Positions 1 to 13,954 of a stretch of DNA of 64,000 nucleotides are shown piece after piece (positions within the stretch are counted from its first letter, which is position 1; every line of letters starts with the position of its first letter). The DNA is from Chionoecetes opilio. Lineage: Eukaryota > Arthropoda > Malacostraca > Decapoda > Majidae. The notes under the pieces are model-generated. The model was given only the letters and a program-made list of their open reading frames with translations, did no database searches and had not been told where the DNA came from. The position numbers were made by a program, and so were the translations under genes. The DNA is taken from contig JACEEZ010022505.1 of assembly GCA_016584305.1 (NCBI GenBank), forward strand, positions 54,807 to 118,806, in the 5' to 3' direction.

Positions 1-3000
1 GTTTTTTCAATGATTTTGAAATTTACATTGATATTAGATTTTTTCCTACAAATTAAAGAAATAAAACCCCTTTTTTTTAGAATTTTTTTGGCACCTATAA
101 GTGGCTTCCCTTACTTTAAAAGCAAATTAAATAAAGATTTAAGAGGTTTTTTATTGTGATAAAAACGGTTATTGAAGGGTTTTTTCTTTAGTTTCTTGTA
201 AACTGTAGCTTTTTATTGTATAATACAAGTAGTTTTCCCTTTTTAAAATTGCTTTTAAACCCCCAAAAAAAATTGGGGTTTTTAAATGTTTAATTAGTAT
301 TTATCGGTGATAAAAAGGCTTTTTTCCTAAAATTTGAAGTATACAACCCTTTTTTTTAAATAATTTGCACCAAAAAAGTAGTTTAAACATTACTTTAAAT
401 TTTAAAAATAGAAGAGTAAGGGGTTTTTTTTGTGATATAAGGGAAATTTTGCAAGCTTTTTTTTAATAGTTTTGTAAACTGTAGGTTTTTTTGTATTTTA
501 CAAGTAGTTTTACTTATTTTATTGCAAAAACCCAAAAAATTTGTAGTTTTTTTTCCAATGATTTTAGCATTTATCGGTGATATTAGCTTTTTTCCTACAA
601 ATTGAAGTATAAAACCCCTTTTTTTTAAAAATTTTTTCCCCTATAAGTACCCAAAACATTCCCTTAAAAGCTTTTAAAAAAAAAAGAAAAAGAGGTTATT
701 TATTGTGATATAACGGATTTTTTAAAAGCTTTTTTCATAGTTTTAAAAAACTTTTTAGGGTTATTGTTATATACAAGTAGTTTTATTTTTTTTTATATTG
801 CTAAAAACCCATAAAATTAGTTTTTTCCAATGTTTTAGAAATTTAAAAAATGTATATAGCTGTTTTCCCTACAAATTAAAAAGAAAATAAATCCTTTTTT
901 TAAAATTTAATTTTTCCACCTATAATTAAAAAACCTTCCCTTTAAGCTTTTAAAATTTTGAAGAGTAAGGGGGTTTTTTATTGTAAAATATAACGGTATA
1001 TTCCCAAACTTTTTTCCTAGTTTCTTGAAAACGGGTAGCGTTATTGTATTATAAAATTTTTTTTTTATTTTATAAAATTGCTATAAACCCATAAATGTAT
1101 TTTTTAAAATGATTTAAAACCTTTTATGGGTTGATATTTTGCTTTTTTTCCCTAAAATTGAATTTATAAAATCCTTTTTTTGGGAATAATTTTGCACCAA
1201 AAAATAGCTTACATTACTTTAACAAATTAAATAGAAGAGAAAGGGGTTTTATTTATTGTGAAAAACGGAAATTTTTCCCAAACGTTTTAAATAGTTTTGT
1301 AAACTGTAGCTTTATTGTATAATAAAAAGTAGTTTTCCTTTAAACCTATTGCTATAAACCCAAAAAATTTTGTAGTTTTTTCCCAATTTGATTTTAGCTT
1401 TTTTATCGGGGAATATAGCTTTTTTCCCCAAACAAATTGAAGTATAAATTTTTCCTTTTTTTGAAAAAATTTTTTACCAATAATTTTGCTTACATTACTT
1501 TAAAGGCTTTTAAAAATAAAAGGAAAGGAGGTTATTTATTGTGATATAACGGTATATTGCAAGCTTTTTTTCATATTTTTCTTGTAAACTGTGCGTTATT
1601 GATATATACAAGTAGTTTTCTTATTAAATATTGCTTTTAAAACCCAAAAAATTTGTAGTGTTTTTAATTTGATTTTGGGTTTTTAATTGGTGATAAAGCG
1701 GTTTTCCTACAATTGAAGTATAAAATCCTTTTTTTGATAAATTTCACCTTAAGTCCCTTACTTACTTTTAAGCAAAATTAAATAGAAGAGAAGAGGTTAT
1801 TTATTGTGATATAACGGTATATTGAAAACGTTTTTTTTAATAGTTTTTTTTGAAACTGTATCTTTAAAGGTTTAAATAAAAGTGGGTTTTTTTTTATTAT
1901 AAAATTCTTTTATAAACCCCTAAAAAATTTGTATTGTTTTTCCAATTTTAGCTCTTTTATCAGGGGATATATTTGCTTTTTTCCCTACAAATTGAAGTAA
2001 AAAAATCCCCCCTTTTTTAGAAAAATTTGCACCTTTTAATAGTTTAATTTTATTAAGCTATTAAAAGAAGAGTAAAATAGGTTTTTTTTTGTGTTTATAA
2101 CGGTAATTTTTGCAAGCTTTTTTCATAGTTTCTTTAACTGTAGCTTTTATTGTATTATAAAATTTTATTTTTTCCCTTATCAATTGCAAATTAAACCCAA
2201 AAAAAGTAGGTTTTAATGTATTAGTATTTACCCGGTGATATATAGTTTTTTTTTTCCTAAAAATTGAAGTATAAAAACCCTTTTTTAAAAAAATTTGGGC
2301 CACCAATAAGTAGTTACTTTAAACTTTTAAAGGCAAATTAAATAGAAGATTTAAGAGGTTATTTTTGTGATATAACGTTTTTGCAAGCTTTTTTTTTCAT
2401 AGTTTCTTGTAAACTGTAGGTTATTGTATATATAAAAAGTATTTTACTTTTTATTCCCAAAAACCCCCAAAAATGGTAGTTTTTTTAATGATTTTGGGTA
2501 TTTTTCGGTGTTTTATATAGCTTTTTCCAAATTGAAGTATAAACCCTTTTTTTAGAAAAATTTTGAAACCTTTTAAGTACCTTAAATTAATTAAGCAAAT
2601 TAAAAAAGAGAAAAAAGGTTTTTTATTTTTTAAACGGAATTGAAAACTTTTTTTTCAAGTTTCTTTAAACTGTAGCTTTTATTTTTAATTCCCGGGGTAT
2701 TTTTCCCTTATATATGTAAAAAAACCCAAAAAAATGAGTTTTTTTAATGATTTTATTTTATTTATCGGTGAAAATATAGCTTTTTCCTAAAAATTTAAAG
2801 TATAAAACCCCTTTTTTTAAAATAATTTTCCACCTTTAAGACTTAAATTAATTAAGAAATTAAAGAAGAGTAAGGGGGTTATTATTTTGTATAACGGTAT
2901 ATTCCCAAGCGTTTTTAAAGGGTTTTTCTTTAAACTGTAGCGTTTTTTATATATAAATTTTTTTTTTCCCCCTTACCACATTGCAAAAACCCCCAAAAAA

Positions 3001-6000
3001 AATGTAGGGGTTTTTAATTTATTTTGGGTTATTTTCGGTGGATTTTAAAGCTTTTTTCCTACAAATTAAAGTATAACAATCCTTTTTTTGGAAAATTTTG
3101 CACCTAAAATTGGGCTTAATTAATTAAGCTTTTAAAAGAAGATTAAAGAGGTTATTTATTGTAAATTAAAACGGTATTTTGGGCAAGGGGGTTTTTTATG
3201 GGTTTCTTTAAAACTGTAGCGTTATTTTTATATATAAAAAATTGGGTTTTTCCCTTTTTTAAATTGCTATAAACCCATAAAATGGGGTTTTTTAAGATTT
3301 TATTTTAATTTATCGGGGAATATATAGCTTTTTCCCTTTTAAAATTTGGAAGTATAAATTTTTTTTTTAGAAAAATTTGAAACCTTTTAAGTAGTTTAAA
3401 ATTTAATTAAGAAAATTAAAAAGAAAGTAAGAGGTTTTTTTTATTGTAAATAAAAAGGTATATTCCCAAGCGTTTTTCATAGTTTTTTTAAATGTAGGGG
3501 TTATTTAATATAAAAGGTATTTTTACTTTTTCATATTGCTTAAACCCCATAAATGTAGTTTTTTTAATGTTTGGGTTAGTATCGGGGGATATATACTTTT
3601 TTCCTACAAATTAAAAGTATAAACCCTTTTTTTTTAAAAAAAAATAATTTGCACCTATAAGTAGCTTACATTACTTTAAAGCAAAATAAATAGAAAAAGT
3701 AAGAGGTTTTTTTATTGTAATATAACGGATTTTGCAAGCGTTTTTCTAGTTTTTTTTGGGAACCCCTGTAGCGTTTTTGTATATAACAAGTATTTTTATT
3801 TTTCCAAAATTTGCTATAAACCCATAAAATTTAGTGTTTTTCAAATTAAATTTTAGTTATTTTATAAAGTAAATATATGGCTTTTTCCTACAAATTGAAA
3901 TAAAATTTTTTTTAGAATAATTTCACCTTTTAAGTAGTTTAAATTTAAATTTTAAAGTTTATTAAAAAAGGAAAGAAAAGGGTTAATTTTTGGTGATAAA
4001 AACCGGTATATTGCAAGGGGTTTTTAATATTTTTCTTCCAAAAACTGTAGCGTTATTGTAATATAAAAGTATTTTTATTTAATTATTCTATAAACCCATA
4101 AAATGGGGGTTTTTTTAAAGGATTTTGGGTTTTTTATCTTTGGGGAATAAAAGCTTTTTCCTAAAAAAGGGAAGTTTTAAATCCTTTTTTTAGAAAATTT
4201 TGCCCCTTAAAAACCCAAAATTTAAATTTTAAGCTTTTAAAAAAAAGATAAAAAGGTTATTTATTGTGAAAAACCCGTACCTTGAAAAGCTTTTTTCATA
4301 TTTTCCTTTAAAAAGGGAAAAGCTTTAAATTGTATATATAAAAGTATTTTTAAAATTTATCTTTATTGCAAAAACCCATAAAATGTAGTTTTTTTCCATG
4401 ATTTATTTATTTATCAGGTGTATATAGATTTTCCTAAAAAATTAAAAGTTTTAAAATCCTTTTTTAGAAAAATTTTCCCCAACCTAAAAGTAGTTTAAAC
4501 ATTACATTAACTAATAAATAGAAGAGAAAAGGGGGGTTTAAAATTTATTTTGGATAAAAACGGTATTTTCCCAAGCTTTTTTTCATAGTTTTTTTGTAAA
4601 TGTAGCGTTATTGAATATACAAGTGTTTTATTTTACCCAAATGCTAAAAAACCCAAAAAAAGTAGGGGTTTTCAATGTTTTAGTTTTTTATCATGAATAT
4701 AGGTTTTTCCTAAAAATTTTGAAGTATAAAACCCTTTTTTTTGAAAAATTTTTGACCTTAATTAGTTTAAAATTTTAAAATTAAAGCTATTAAAGAAAGG
4801 GGTAAAAGGAAATTTTTTGTGATAAAAAGGGTATATTCCCCGGGGGTTTTTCATAGTTTTTTTAAAAAACTTTAAGCGTTTTTGGTTAAAATAAAAGTGT
4901 TTTTTTTTTATTTTTTGCTATAAAACCCTTTAAAATGTAGTGTTTTAATAATTTTGGGTTATTTCCCGGTGTTTATATAGCTTTTTCCCTAAAAATTAAA
5001 GGTAAAAATCCTTTTTTTAGAAAATTTTCCCCTTTTAAGTACCCTTAAATTAATTAAGAAAATTAAAAGAAGGTAAGAGGTTTTTTTTTGGTGTTTATAA
5101 CGGAAATTTTGAAAAGCGTTTTTCATTTTTTCCCCTTTAAACCCGGGTGGGCGTTATTTTTATATATAAAAGTATTTTTACCTTTATTTTGCTTAAAAAA
5201 CCCCAAAAAATGTAGTTTTTTTTAATGTTTGGGGTTATTTATGGTATATATAAGGTTTTTCCTAAAAATTTAAAATTTATAAATCCTTTTTTAGAATAAT
5301 TTGAAACCTTTTAAGACTTAAAAAATTTTTAAGTTTTTTTAAAAAGAAGAGAAGAGGTTATTTATTGGATATAACGGTATTTGAAAGGGTTTTTTCCCAT
5401 GGGTTTTTTTAAAAACTGGCGTTATTGTATATATAAAAAGTATTTTTCCCTTATCATATTGCTATAAACCCATAAAATGTATTTTTTTAATGATTTTGGG
5501 TTTTTTACCCCCCCCCCCCGGTGATATAAAAGTTTTTTCCTTTCCCAAATTGAAGTATAAAACCCTTTTTTTTAAAGAAAAATTTTGGGCACCTTTTAAG
5601 TAGCTTAAATTAATTAAGCAAATAAAAAAAAGAGAAAGAGGTTATTTATTGTGATATAACGGTATATTGCAAGCTTTTTTATAGTTTTTTAAAATTAGGT
5701 TTTTGATATATAAAAGTATTTTTTTCCCTTATCATATTTTTAAAAAACCCATAAAATGTAGTTTTTTTTAAGATTTTGGGATTTTTTCGGGATAAAATAG
5801 CTTTTTCTACAATTTAAAGTAAAATCCTTTTTTTAGAATTTTTTTGCACCATAAGTAGCTTACATTTACATTAAGCAAATTTAAATAGAAGAGAAAGAGG
5901 TTATTTTTTGTAAATTATAACGGTATATTGCAAGCGTTTTTCTAGTTTTTTTGGGAAAAACCTGTAGGGTTATTTTTATATAAAAGTATTTTTAATTTAT

Positions 6001-9000
6001 AAATTTTGTTTTTTTAAAAAACCCCTAAAATGTAGTGTTTTTCAATGTTTTTATTTAATTTTATCAGTGAAAAAGGCTTTTTCCCCTACAAATTAAAGTA
6101 TAAAACCCTTTTTTTTGGGAAAAATTTTTGCCCCCTTTTAAGTATTTTAAATTAATTAAAGCTTATTAAAAGAAGAAAAAAAGGGGTTTAATTTATTGTG
6201 ATATAAGGGTATTTTGCAAGCGTTTTTTCATATTTTTTTAAAAACCTAGCTTTTTATTTTTAATTAAAAAGATTTTTCCCCTTTATATTCCCTTTTAAAC
6301 CCCAAAAAATGTAGTGTTTTAATGTTTTTTTAATTTATTTATCGGTGATATATAGCTTTTTTTTTTCCCCTAAAAAATTTAAAAGTAAAAAATTTCCTTT
6401 TTTTGGGAAATAATTTGCACCTTTTTAAGAGTTTAAATTAATTTAAGCAAATTAAAAAAAAGGGGTAAGAGGTTTTTTTAATTTGATAAAAACCCCTTTT
6501 TATTGCAACCTTTTTTTTCATAGTTTTTTAAAAACTGAGCGTTATTGTAAATATAAAATTAGTTTTCCCTTATCATTTTGGGTTTAAAAACCCAAAAATG
6601 TGTGTTTTTAATGATTTTGGTTATTTTTTCGGTAAATCTTTTAGATTTTCCTAAAAATTAAAAGGTAAACCCCCCTTTTGGTTTAGAATAATTTGCACCT
6701 ATAAGTAGCTTAAAATTTACATTAAAGTTTAAAAAAAGGGAAGGTAAGAGGTTATTTTTTGTGATAAACGGTATATTGCAAGGTTTTTCATATTTTCCTT
6801 GTAAACTGTAGCGTTATTGTATAATACAAGTATTTTTATTTAAACCCTTTTGCTATAAACCCATAAAATGTAGTTTTTTTAAATGGATTTTATTAGTTAT
6901 CAGTGATATATGTTTTTCCTAAAAATTTTAAAGTTTTAAACCCTTTTTTTTAGAAAAATTTTTGAAACCTTTTAAGTTTTTTAAAACATTCCCTTTGTTA
7001 AAAAGAAGATAAAAGGTTTTTTTTATTGTGATAAAAAAAGGGTATTTTCCCAAGCTTTTTTTTCATAGTTTTTTTAAAAAACGGGTAGCTTTTATTGTAA
7101 ATAACAAGGTAGTTTTTCCCTTTTTATATTGCAATAAAACCCAAAAAATTTGTAGTTTTTTTAATAAATTTTGTTAGTTACCCCGGTGATTTATGGGTTT
7201 TTTCCTCCCAAATTAAAAGTAAAATTTTTTTTTTAAAATAATTTGCACCTTTTTTTTTCCTTAAATTAATTAAGCTTTTAAAAGGGAAAAAGTAAAAAAG
7301 GTTATTTATTGTGTTAACTGTTTATTGAAGCTTTTTTTCATATTTTTCTTTAAACTGTAGCGTTTTTTGGGTATTTTATAAAAGAAAAATTTTTTTAATT
7401 ATCATATTGCTATAAAACCCCCTAAAAATGTAGTTTTTTTAAAGGATTTTGGGTTATTTACCCGGGTGATAAAATAAGTTTTTCCCTAAAATTTAAAGTA
7501 TAAATCCTTTTTTAGAAAAATTTTGCCCCTATAATGTTTACATTACTTTTAAGCTAATAAATGGGAAGAGTAAGTTTTTTTTTAAATTGTGATAAAAACT
7601 TTTATATTGAAAGGGTTTTTTTTTCATTTTTTCTTGAAAAATGAGCTTTTATTGTATATATCCCAAGTATTTTTCCCTTACCCAAAATTGCTATAAACCC
7701 CATAAAAAATTTTAAGTGGTTTTCCTGATTTTGGGGGAATTATCAGGTGATTTTAAAAAAGGTATTTTTCCTAAAAATTGAAGGTAAAACCCTTTTTTTT
7801 TAAATTTTAATTTGAAAACCAAGTAGCTTTAAATTAATTAACAAATTAAAAGAAGAGAAAAGGGGTTTATTTATTGTGATAAAAAGGGTTATTTTTTCCC
7901 AAGGTTTTTAATGGGTTCTTTTAAACTTTTGGGGTTTTTAATTGATATATAAAAGATTTTTCCCTTTTTATATTGCTAAAAAACCCAAAAAAATGTATTT
8001 TTTTTTAAGGATTTTGGGAAATTTATCGGTGATATTAGCTGTTTTTCCCTAAAAATTTGAAGTATAAAACCCTTTTTTTTTAGAAAAATTTGAAACCTAA
8101 AAAGTAGTTTCCCTTACTTTAAAGGGCAAATAAATAAAAAGGGGAAGAGGTTTTTTATTTTTTTTGTTTTTAAACGGTATTATTGCAAGCGTTTTTAATA
8201 GTTTTTTTAAACGGGGTGGGTTTTAAATTGTATATATACAAGTATTTTTATTTAAATAAAATTGCTAAAAAACCCCTTTAAAATGAGTGTTTTTCAATGA
8301 TTTTAAAAATTTTCAGGATATATAGCTTTTTTCCCTAAAAATTTGGAAGAAATAAAACCCCTTTTTTAGAATAATTTGCCCCCTATAAGTAGCTTCCCTT
8401 TCATTTAAGCTTTTAAATAGAAGAGTAAGGGGGTTATTTATTTTGATTAACGGATATTGCAAGCTTTTTTCAAGTTTCTTGTAAAAGGTACCCTTTATTT
8501 TTTTTTAAAATACAAATTTTTTAATTACCCAAAATGTTTAAAAAACCCATAAAAAAAAAATTTTTTTTTCAATGATATTGGGTATTTGGGTTTGAATATT
8601 AGCTGTTTTCCTAAAAAGGGGAAGTATACAACCCTTTTTTTAAAAATTTTTTTTGCACCTTTTAATAGTTACTTTTACTTAAGCTAATAAATAGAAAAAG
8701 GTAAGGGGTTAAATTTATTGTGTTTAAAAACGGTATATTGCAAGCTTTTTTAATAGTTTTTTGTAAACTGTAGCTTTTTATTGAAAAATTAATTTTTTAA
8801 AATTTTTTTTAAACTTTTTAAATTTTGCTAAAAACCCATAAAATGTAGTGTTTTCAATGATTTTAGCTATTATCGGGGATATATACTTTTTTTTCCAAAC
8901 AAATTGAAGTAAAAAATTTCCTTTTTTTTAGAAAAATTTTTTACCTATAAGTAGTTTAACTTTAAAATTAACTTTTAAAAAAAAAAAGGGGAAAAAGGTT

Positions 9001-12000
9001 ATTTTTTGGGAAATTAACGGTATATTGAAAGCGTTTTTTTCATAGTTTTTAAAACTGAAAGGTTATTGTATATATCAATGGGTTTTACTTATTAATTGCT
9101 ATAAACCAAAAAAATGTAGTGTTTTCAAGGGTTTTTTGGGAATTATCGTGATATATAGCTGTTTTCCTACAAATTTGAAGTAAAAAAACCCCTTTTTTTA
9201 GAATTTTCCACCTATAAGTAGTTTAACTTACTTTAAAAGCTTTTAAAAATAAAAAGGGGAAGGGGTTTATTTTTTGGTGATATAAGGGTTTATTGCAAGC
9301 TTTTTTCATAGTTTTTTAAAAAAACTGTACCCGTTTTTGGGTATATATACAAGTATTTTTACTTACCATTTTTCCTATAAAACCCAAAAATGTATTTTTC
9401 AATGATTTAGCTTTTATCGGGATATATTCTTTTTCCTAAAATTGAATATAAAATCCTTTTTTAAAATTTAAATTTGCCCCAAAAAATTAGCTTACTTTTA
9501 CATTAAGCAAATAAATAGAAGGGGAAGGAGGTTTTTTTATTGTGATATAACGGATTTGGGCAAGCTTTTTTCATAGTTTTTTGAAAAACCTGTGCGTTAT
9601 TGTAATAAAATTCCCCCCACGTAGTTTTTACTTACCCTTATTGCCAAATAAACCCAAAAAATGTAAGGGGTTTTTTAAATTTATTTAGCAATTTATCGGT
9701 GATTATTTTGCTTTTTTTCCAAAAAATTTGAAGATAAAAACCCTTTTTTTTGAAAAATTTTTACCAAAAAGGGTAGCTTACATTACTTTAAAGGCTATTA
9801 AAAAAAAAGAAAGGAGGTTTTTATTGGGGATATAAGGGGTATATTGCAAGCTTTTTCATAGTTTTTGAAAAACGTAGCGTTATTTTTATTATAAAAGTAT
9901 TTTTTATTTTATTAATTGCAAAAACCCAAAAATTTTTAGTGTTTTAATGATTTTGGGTATTATCTTGGTGATTATAGCGTTTTCCTAAAAATTGAAGTTT
10001 AAAAATCCTTTTTTTTAGAATTTTAATTTTGCCCCCATAAGAACCTTAACATTCCCAATTAAGCAAATTAATAGAAAGTAAGAGGTTATTTATTGGGGTT
10101 TTTAAGGGTTTTTAATTTGCAAGCGTTTTTTAAATTTTTTCTTGAAAAACGGTAGCGGTTTTTTGTATATAAAACAAGTAGTTTTACTTACATATTTTTG
10201 GGCAAATAAACCCATAAAATGTATTGTTTTAAATGATTTTGGGTTGTTACCCCCCCAGTGATATAGCGGTTTTTTCCTACAAATTAAAGTATAAAATCCT
10301 CTTTTTAGAAAAATTTGCACCTTTTTAAAAAGCTTAAATTAATTAACTATTAAAAGAAAGAAGGGAAGGTTATTTTTTGGGTGTTTAATTAACGGTATTT
10401 TGGGCAAGCGTTTTCAAGTTTTTTTTAAACTTTTAGCTTTTATTGTTATAATAAATTAGTTTTCCCTTCAAAATTTCCCCTATAAAACCCAAAAAAAGGG
10501 AGTTTTTTTTTAATGATTTTAAAGGTATTTTACGGGAATAAAAGCTTTTTTTTCCTACAAATTTTAAGGGTAAAAACCCTTTTTTTGAAAAATTTTGGGC
10601 ACCTTTTGTGGGCTTACATTACTTTTGGGCAAATTAATGAAGAGAAAAGGGGTTATTTATTGTGATTAACGGTATTTTCCCAAGCTTTTTTCCCATATTT
10701 TTCCTTGAAAACCCTTAGCGTTTTTGGTTTTAAAATACAAGTAGTTTTACTTTTTTATATTCCCCAATAAACCCATAAAAGGGGTTTTTTTTTAAATTGT
10801 TTTTAAATTTTTAGGTTTTTAAAATAAGCTTTTTCCTAAAAATTAAAGGAATAACAAGCCTTTTTTTTTAAAAAATTTTGCACCTTTTAAAGTACCAAAA
10901 ATTTAAATTTTAAAAGCAAATTAAAAAAAGAGAAAGGGGGTTTTATTTATTGTTATAACGGTTATTGCAACGTTTTTCCCAAAAGTTTTTTGAAAAAGGG
11001 AAAGGTTATTGTATATCTAAAAATTTAGTTTTTATTTATCATTTTGCTAAAAAAACCCATAAAATGTAGTTTTTTTTAAGGTTTTTTAATTTAATTTATC
11101 GGGGATTAATAGTTTTTTTCCCCCAAAAAATATAAAACCCTTTTTTGAAAAATTTTTTGCCCCTTTTGGGTACTTAAAAATTAAGCAAATTAAAGAAGGG
11201 GTTAAAAAGGTTATTTATTGGGGGAAAAATAAAGGTATATCCCAAGCGTTTTTCTAGTTCTTTTTAAACTGTAGCTTTTATTGTATATATAAAAAGTATT
11301 TTAAAATTATAAAAATTGCTATAAACCCATAAAATGTAGTTTTTTTAATGATTTTGGGTTTAATTTATCGGTGATATATAGTTTTTTTCCTAAAAATTTA
11401 AAGAAATAAACCCTTTTTTTTTAGAAAAATTTTGCCCCCCTTTTGGGTAGTTTTAAATTAATTAAGAAAATTAAAAAAGATTTAAGAGGTTATTTTTTTT
11501 GTGATAAAACGGTATATTGCAACGTTTTTCATAGTTTTTTTAAAAATGTGCGTTTTTTGAAAATTAAAATGTATTTTCCCTTTTTATTTTGGGCTAAAAA
11601 ACCCAAAAAATTTGGGGTTTTTTTTAAAAAATTTTATTTATTACCCCGGTAAATATAAAAGGCTTTTCCTAAAAATTTAAATATAAAATCCTTTTTTTAG
11701 AAAAATTTTGCCCCCTTTTAATACCCTTAAATTTAATTTTAAAGCTAAAAAAAGAAGAGTAAGGGTTTTTATTGTAAATATAACGGTATAAGCAAGCTTT
11801 TTTTTCATAGTTTTTTTAAAAATTGTACGGTTATTGGGTAAAAATTCCCAATTTTTTTAAACCTATAAATTTGCTTAAACCCTAAAATGTAGTTTTTTTT
11901 AATGATTTTAGTTTGTAATCGGGGGATATTTTAGCTTTTTTCCTAAAAATTTGGAAGTATAAACCCCTTTTTTTTAGAAAAATTTTTGGACCTATAAGTA

Positions 12001-13954
12001 CTTAAAATTTACTTTAAAGCAATAAAAAAAGATTTAAGAGGTTTTTTAATTGGGTTTTTTAACGGTATATTGCAAGCTTTTTAAATAGTTTCTTGAAAAA
12101 CTGTAGCGTTTTTGTATAATACAAGTAGTTTTACTTTTTAAAAATTGCTAAAAAACCCATAAAATGTAGTTTTGTCAATGATTTTATTTATTTATTGTTT
12201 ATATAGCTTTTTCCTACAAATTAAAAGTATAAAATCCTTTTTTGGGGAAAAATTTTTTGGCCCCCTAAAAAGGAGCTTAAATTAATTAAGCTAAAAAAAG
12301 GAAGAGTAAAGGTTATTTATTGTGATAAAAACGGTATATTGCAAGCGTTTTTAATATTTTAAACTTCTAAAACTGTAGCGTTTTTGGGTATATATAAAAG
12401 TAGTTTTTACCATCATTTTTTTTTAAAAAACCCATAAAATGTAGTTTTTTTAATGATTTTGGGTTTTATATCGGGATATATAGCTGTTTTCCTAAAAATT
12501 TGAAGTATAAATCCTTTTTTTTAGAAAAATTTGCCCTTTTGGGTGCAAAAATTTAAAATTTTTTAAGCAAATTAAAAAAAAGAAAAGGGGTTTTTATTTA
12601 TTGGATATAACGGAAATTTTGCAAGCTTTTTTTTCATATTTTCCCTTTAAAAAACTGTAGCGTTTTTTGTATATATAAAAGTAGTTTTACTTATCATATT
12701 GCTAAAAAAACCCATAAAAGGAGTTTTTTTTAATGATTTTGGGTTTTTTAATCGGGGGATATAAGCTTTTTTTTAAAAATTTTTGAAGTATAAATCCTTT
12801 TTTTAGAAAATTTGCACCTAAAAAGTGCTTACATTCCCTTTTAAGCTAATAAATAGAAGAGTAAGAGGTTATTTTTTGGGTTTTATAACGGTATTTTGCA
12901 AGCTTTTTTCATATTTTTGGGTAAACGGGTAGCGTTTTTTTGGTAAATATACAAGTATTTTTTCCCTTTCCCAAAATTGCTAAAAAAACCCCATAAAATG
13001 TGTGTTTTCAATGATTTTTTTTATTTATCGGTGATATATAGCTTTTTCCCTAAAAATTAAAGTATAAATCCTTCCCTTTTTTAGAATAATTTGGCCCCCC
13101 TTTTAAGTAGTTAAATTAATTAACCCCAAATTAAAGAAAAAGAGTAAGAGGTTTTTTTTTTGTGATAAAAACTTTACCCCCCCCAACCCTTTTTTTTCAT
13201 AGTTTTTTTTAAAAAACTGTAGCGTTATTTATATACGTTTTTTCCCTTATCTATGCTAAAAAAACCCCATAAAATGTAGGTTTTAATTTGATTTTTTTAT
13301 TTATCGGGATATTTTAGCTTTTTCCTAAAAATTTGAAGTATAAACCCCTTTTTTTAGAAAAATTTTGCACCAAAATTAGTGTTTAAAATTTCCTTTAATT
13401 TTTTTAAAAAGAAGAGAAAGAGGTTTTTAATTGTGAATAAGGGTATTTTAAAAAGCTTTTTTCATAGTTTTTTTAAAACGTAGGTTATTGTATATAACAT
13501 TAGTTTTCCTTAAAATTTTGCTAAAAAAACCCAAAAAATTTTAGTTTTTTTAAGATATTGGGTTTTTATCGGGGGATATTTTGCTTTTTTTTTCCTAAAA
13601 AAATTGAAATAAAATCCTTTTTTAGAAAAATTTTTTGCACCTAAAGATTTTACATTACTTTTAAAGTTTAATTAAATAGAAGGAAAGGGGGTTTTTATTA
13701 TTTGATATAATTAATTGCAAGGTTTTTCATTATTTTTTGAAAACTTTAGCGTTTATTTTATAAAACCCAGTTTTTTTTACTTTCATATTGCTAAAAAAAC
13801 CCAAAAAAAATTTATTTGTTTTAAATAAATTTTTGGGTTAGTTTTTCCTTTTGATTATTTAGCTTTTTCCCTTTCCCAAAATTTGAATAGAGAACCCTTT
13901 TTTTTAAAAAATTTTGGGCACCTTTTAAGTAGTTTTAAATTAATTTTAAACATT
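1..13954 (+). repeat. 262-bp satellite array, poorly resolved
   Basis: This is a continuous head-to-tail array of the 262-bp monomer, about 52 copies, with no spacer and no gene. The monomer is recognised by its ordered landmarks: aagaggttatttattgtg, the ttgcaagcg block, actgtagcgttattg, ataaacccataaaatgtag, tcggtgatatatagc, cctacaaattgaagtat and tttgcacctataagtag. All occur in order in every repeat, though damaged. The monomer start motif recurs at about 142, 418, 683, 965 and 1,239, a spacing of 264-283 bp that is slightly longer and more variable than in clean DNA. The damage is systematic: gcaag often reads as cccaag, acatt as ccctt, tata as tttt or aaaa. That points to consensus error more than decay. 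Many monomers here carry the 'aaattaattaag...attaaagaagag' tail, the smeared form of a tail subtype seen cleanly near 21,711. Confidence 0.93.
5508..5519. repeat. 12-base C run inside a monomer
   Basis: A run of twelve C lies between the 'gattttgggttttttac' and 'ggtgatata' landmarks of a satellite monomer, where clean copies have only a short tatc. No other monomer has it, and the surrounding block is smeared. I read it as a consensus artefact, not a biological poly-C tract. Confidence 0.6.

Noticed and set aside
2061..2306. 81-codon minus-strand open frame
   Set aside because: It lies wholly inside smeared 262-bp monomers, is rich in K, F and N from A/T runs, and depends on consensus errors removing stop codons. 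The clean monomer has stops in all frames.
10102..10320. 72-codon minus-strand open frame
   Set aside because: Same satellite frame as the one at 2,061-2,306 (shared IFLK-GFYT start region), which shows it is repeat sequence, not a gene.
11443..11652. 69-codon plus-strand open frame
   Set aside because: Spans parts of two monomers in a smeared block; no domain and no conserved start.
1..13954. Ancient decayed satellite as explanation of the left third
   Set aside because: The same neighbour-copying changes recur in many monomers, and blocks switch abruptly to clean sequence, which fits consensus error better than mutation.
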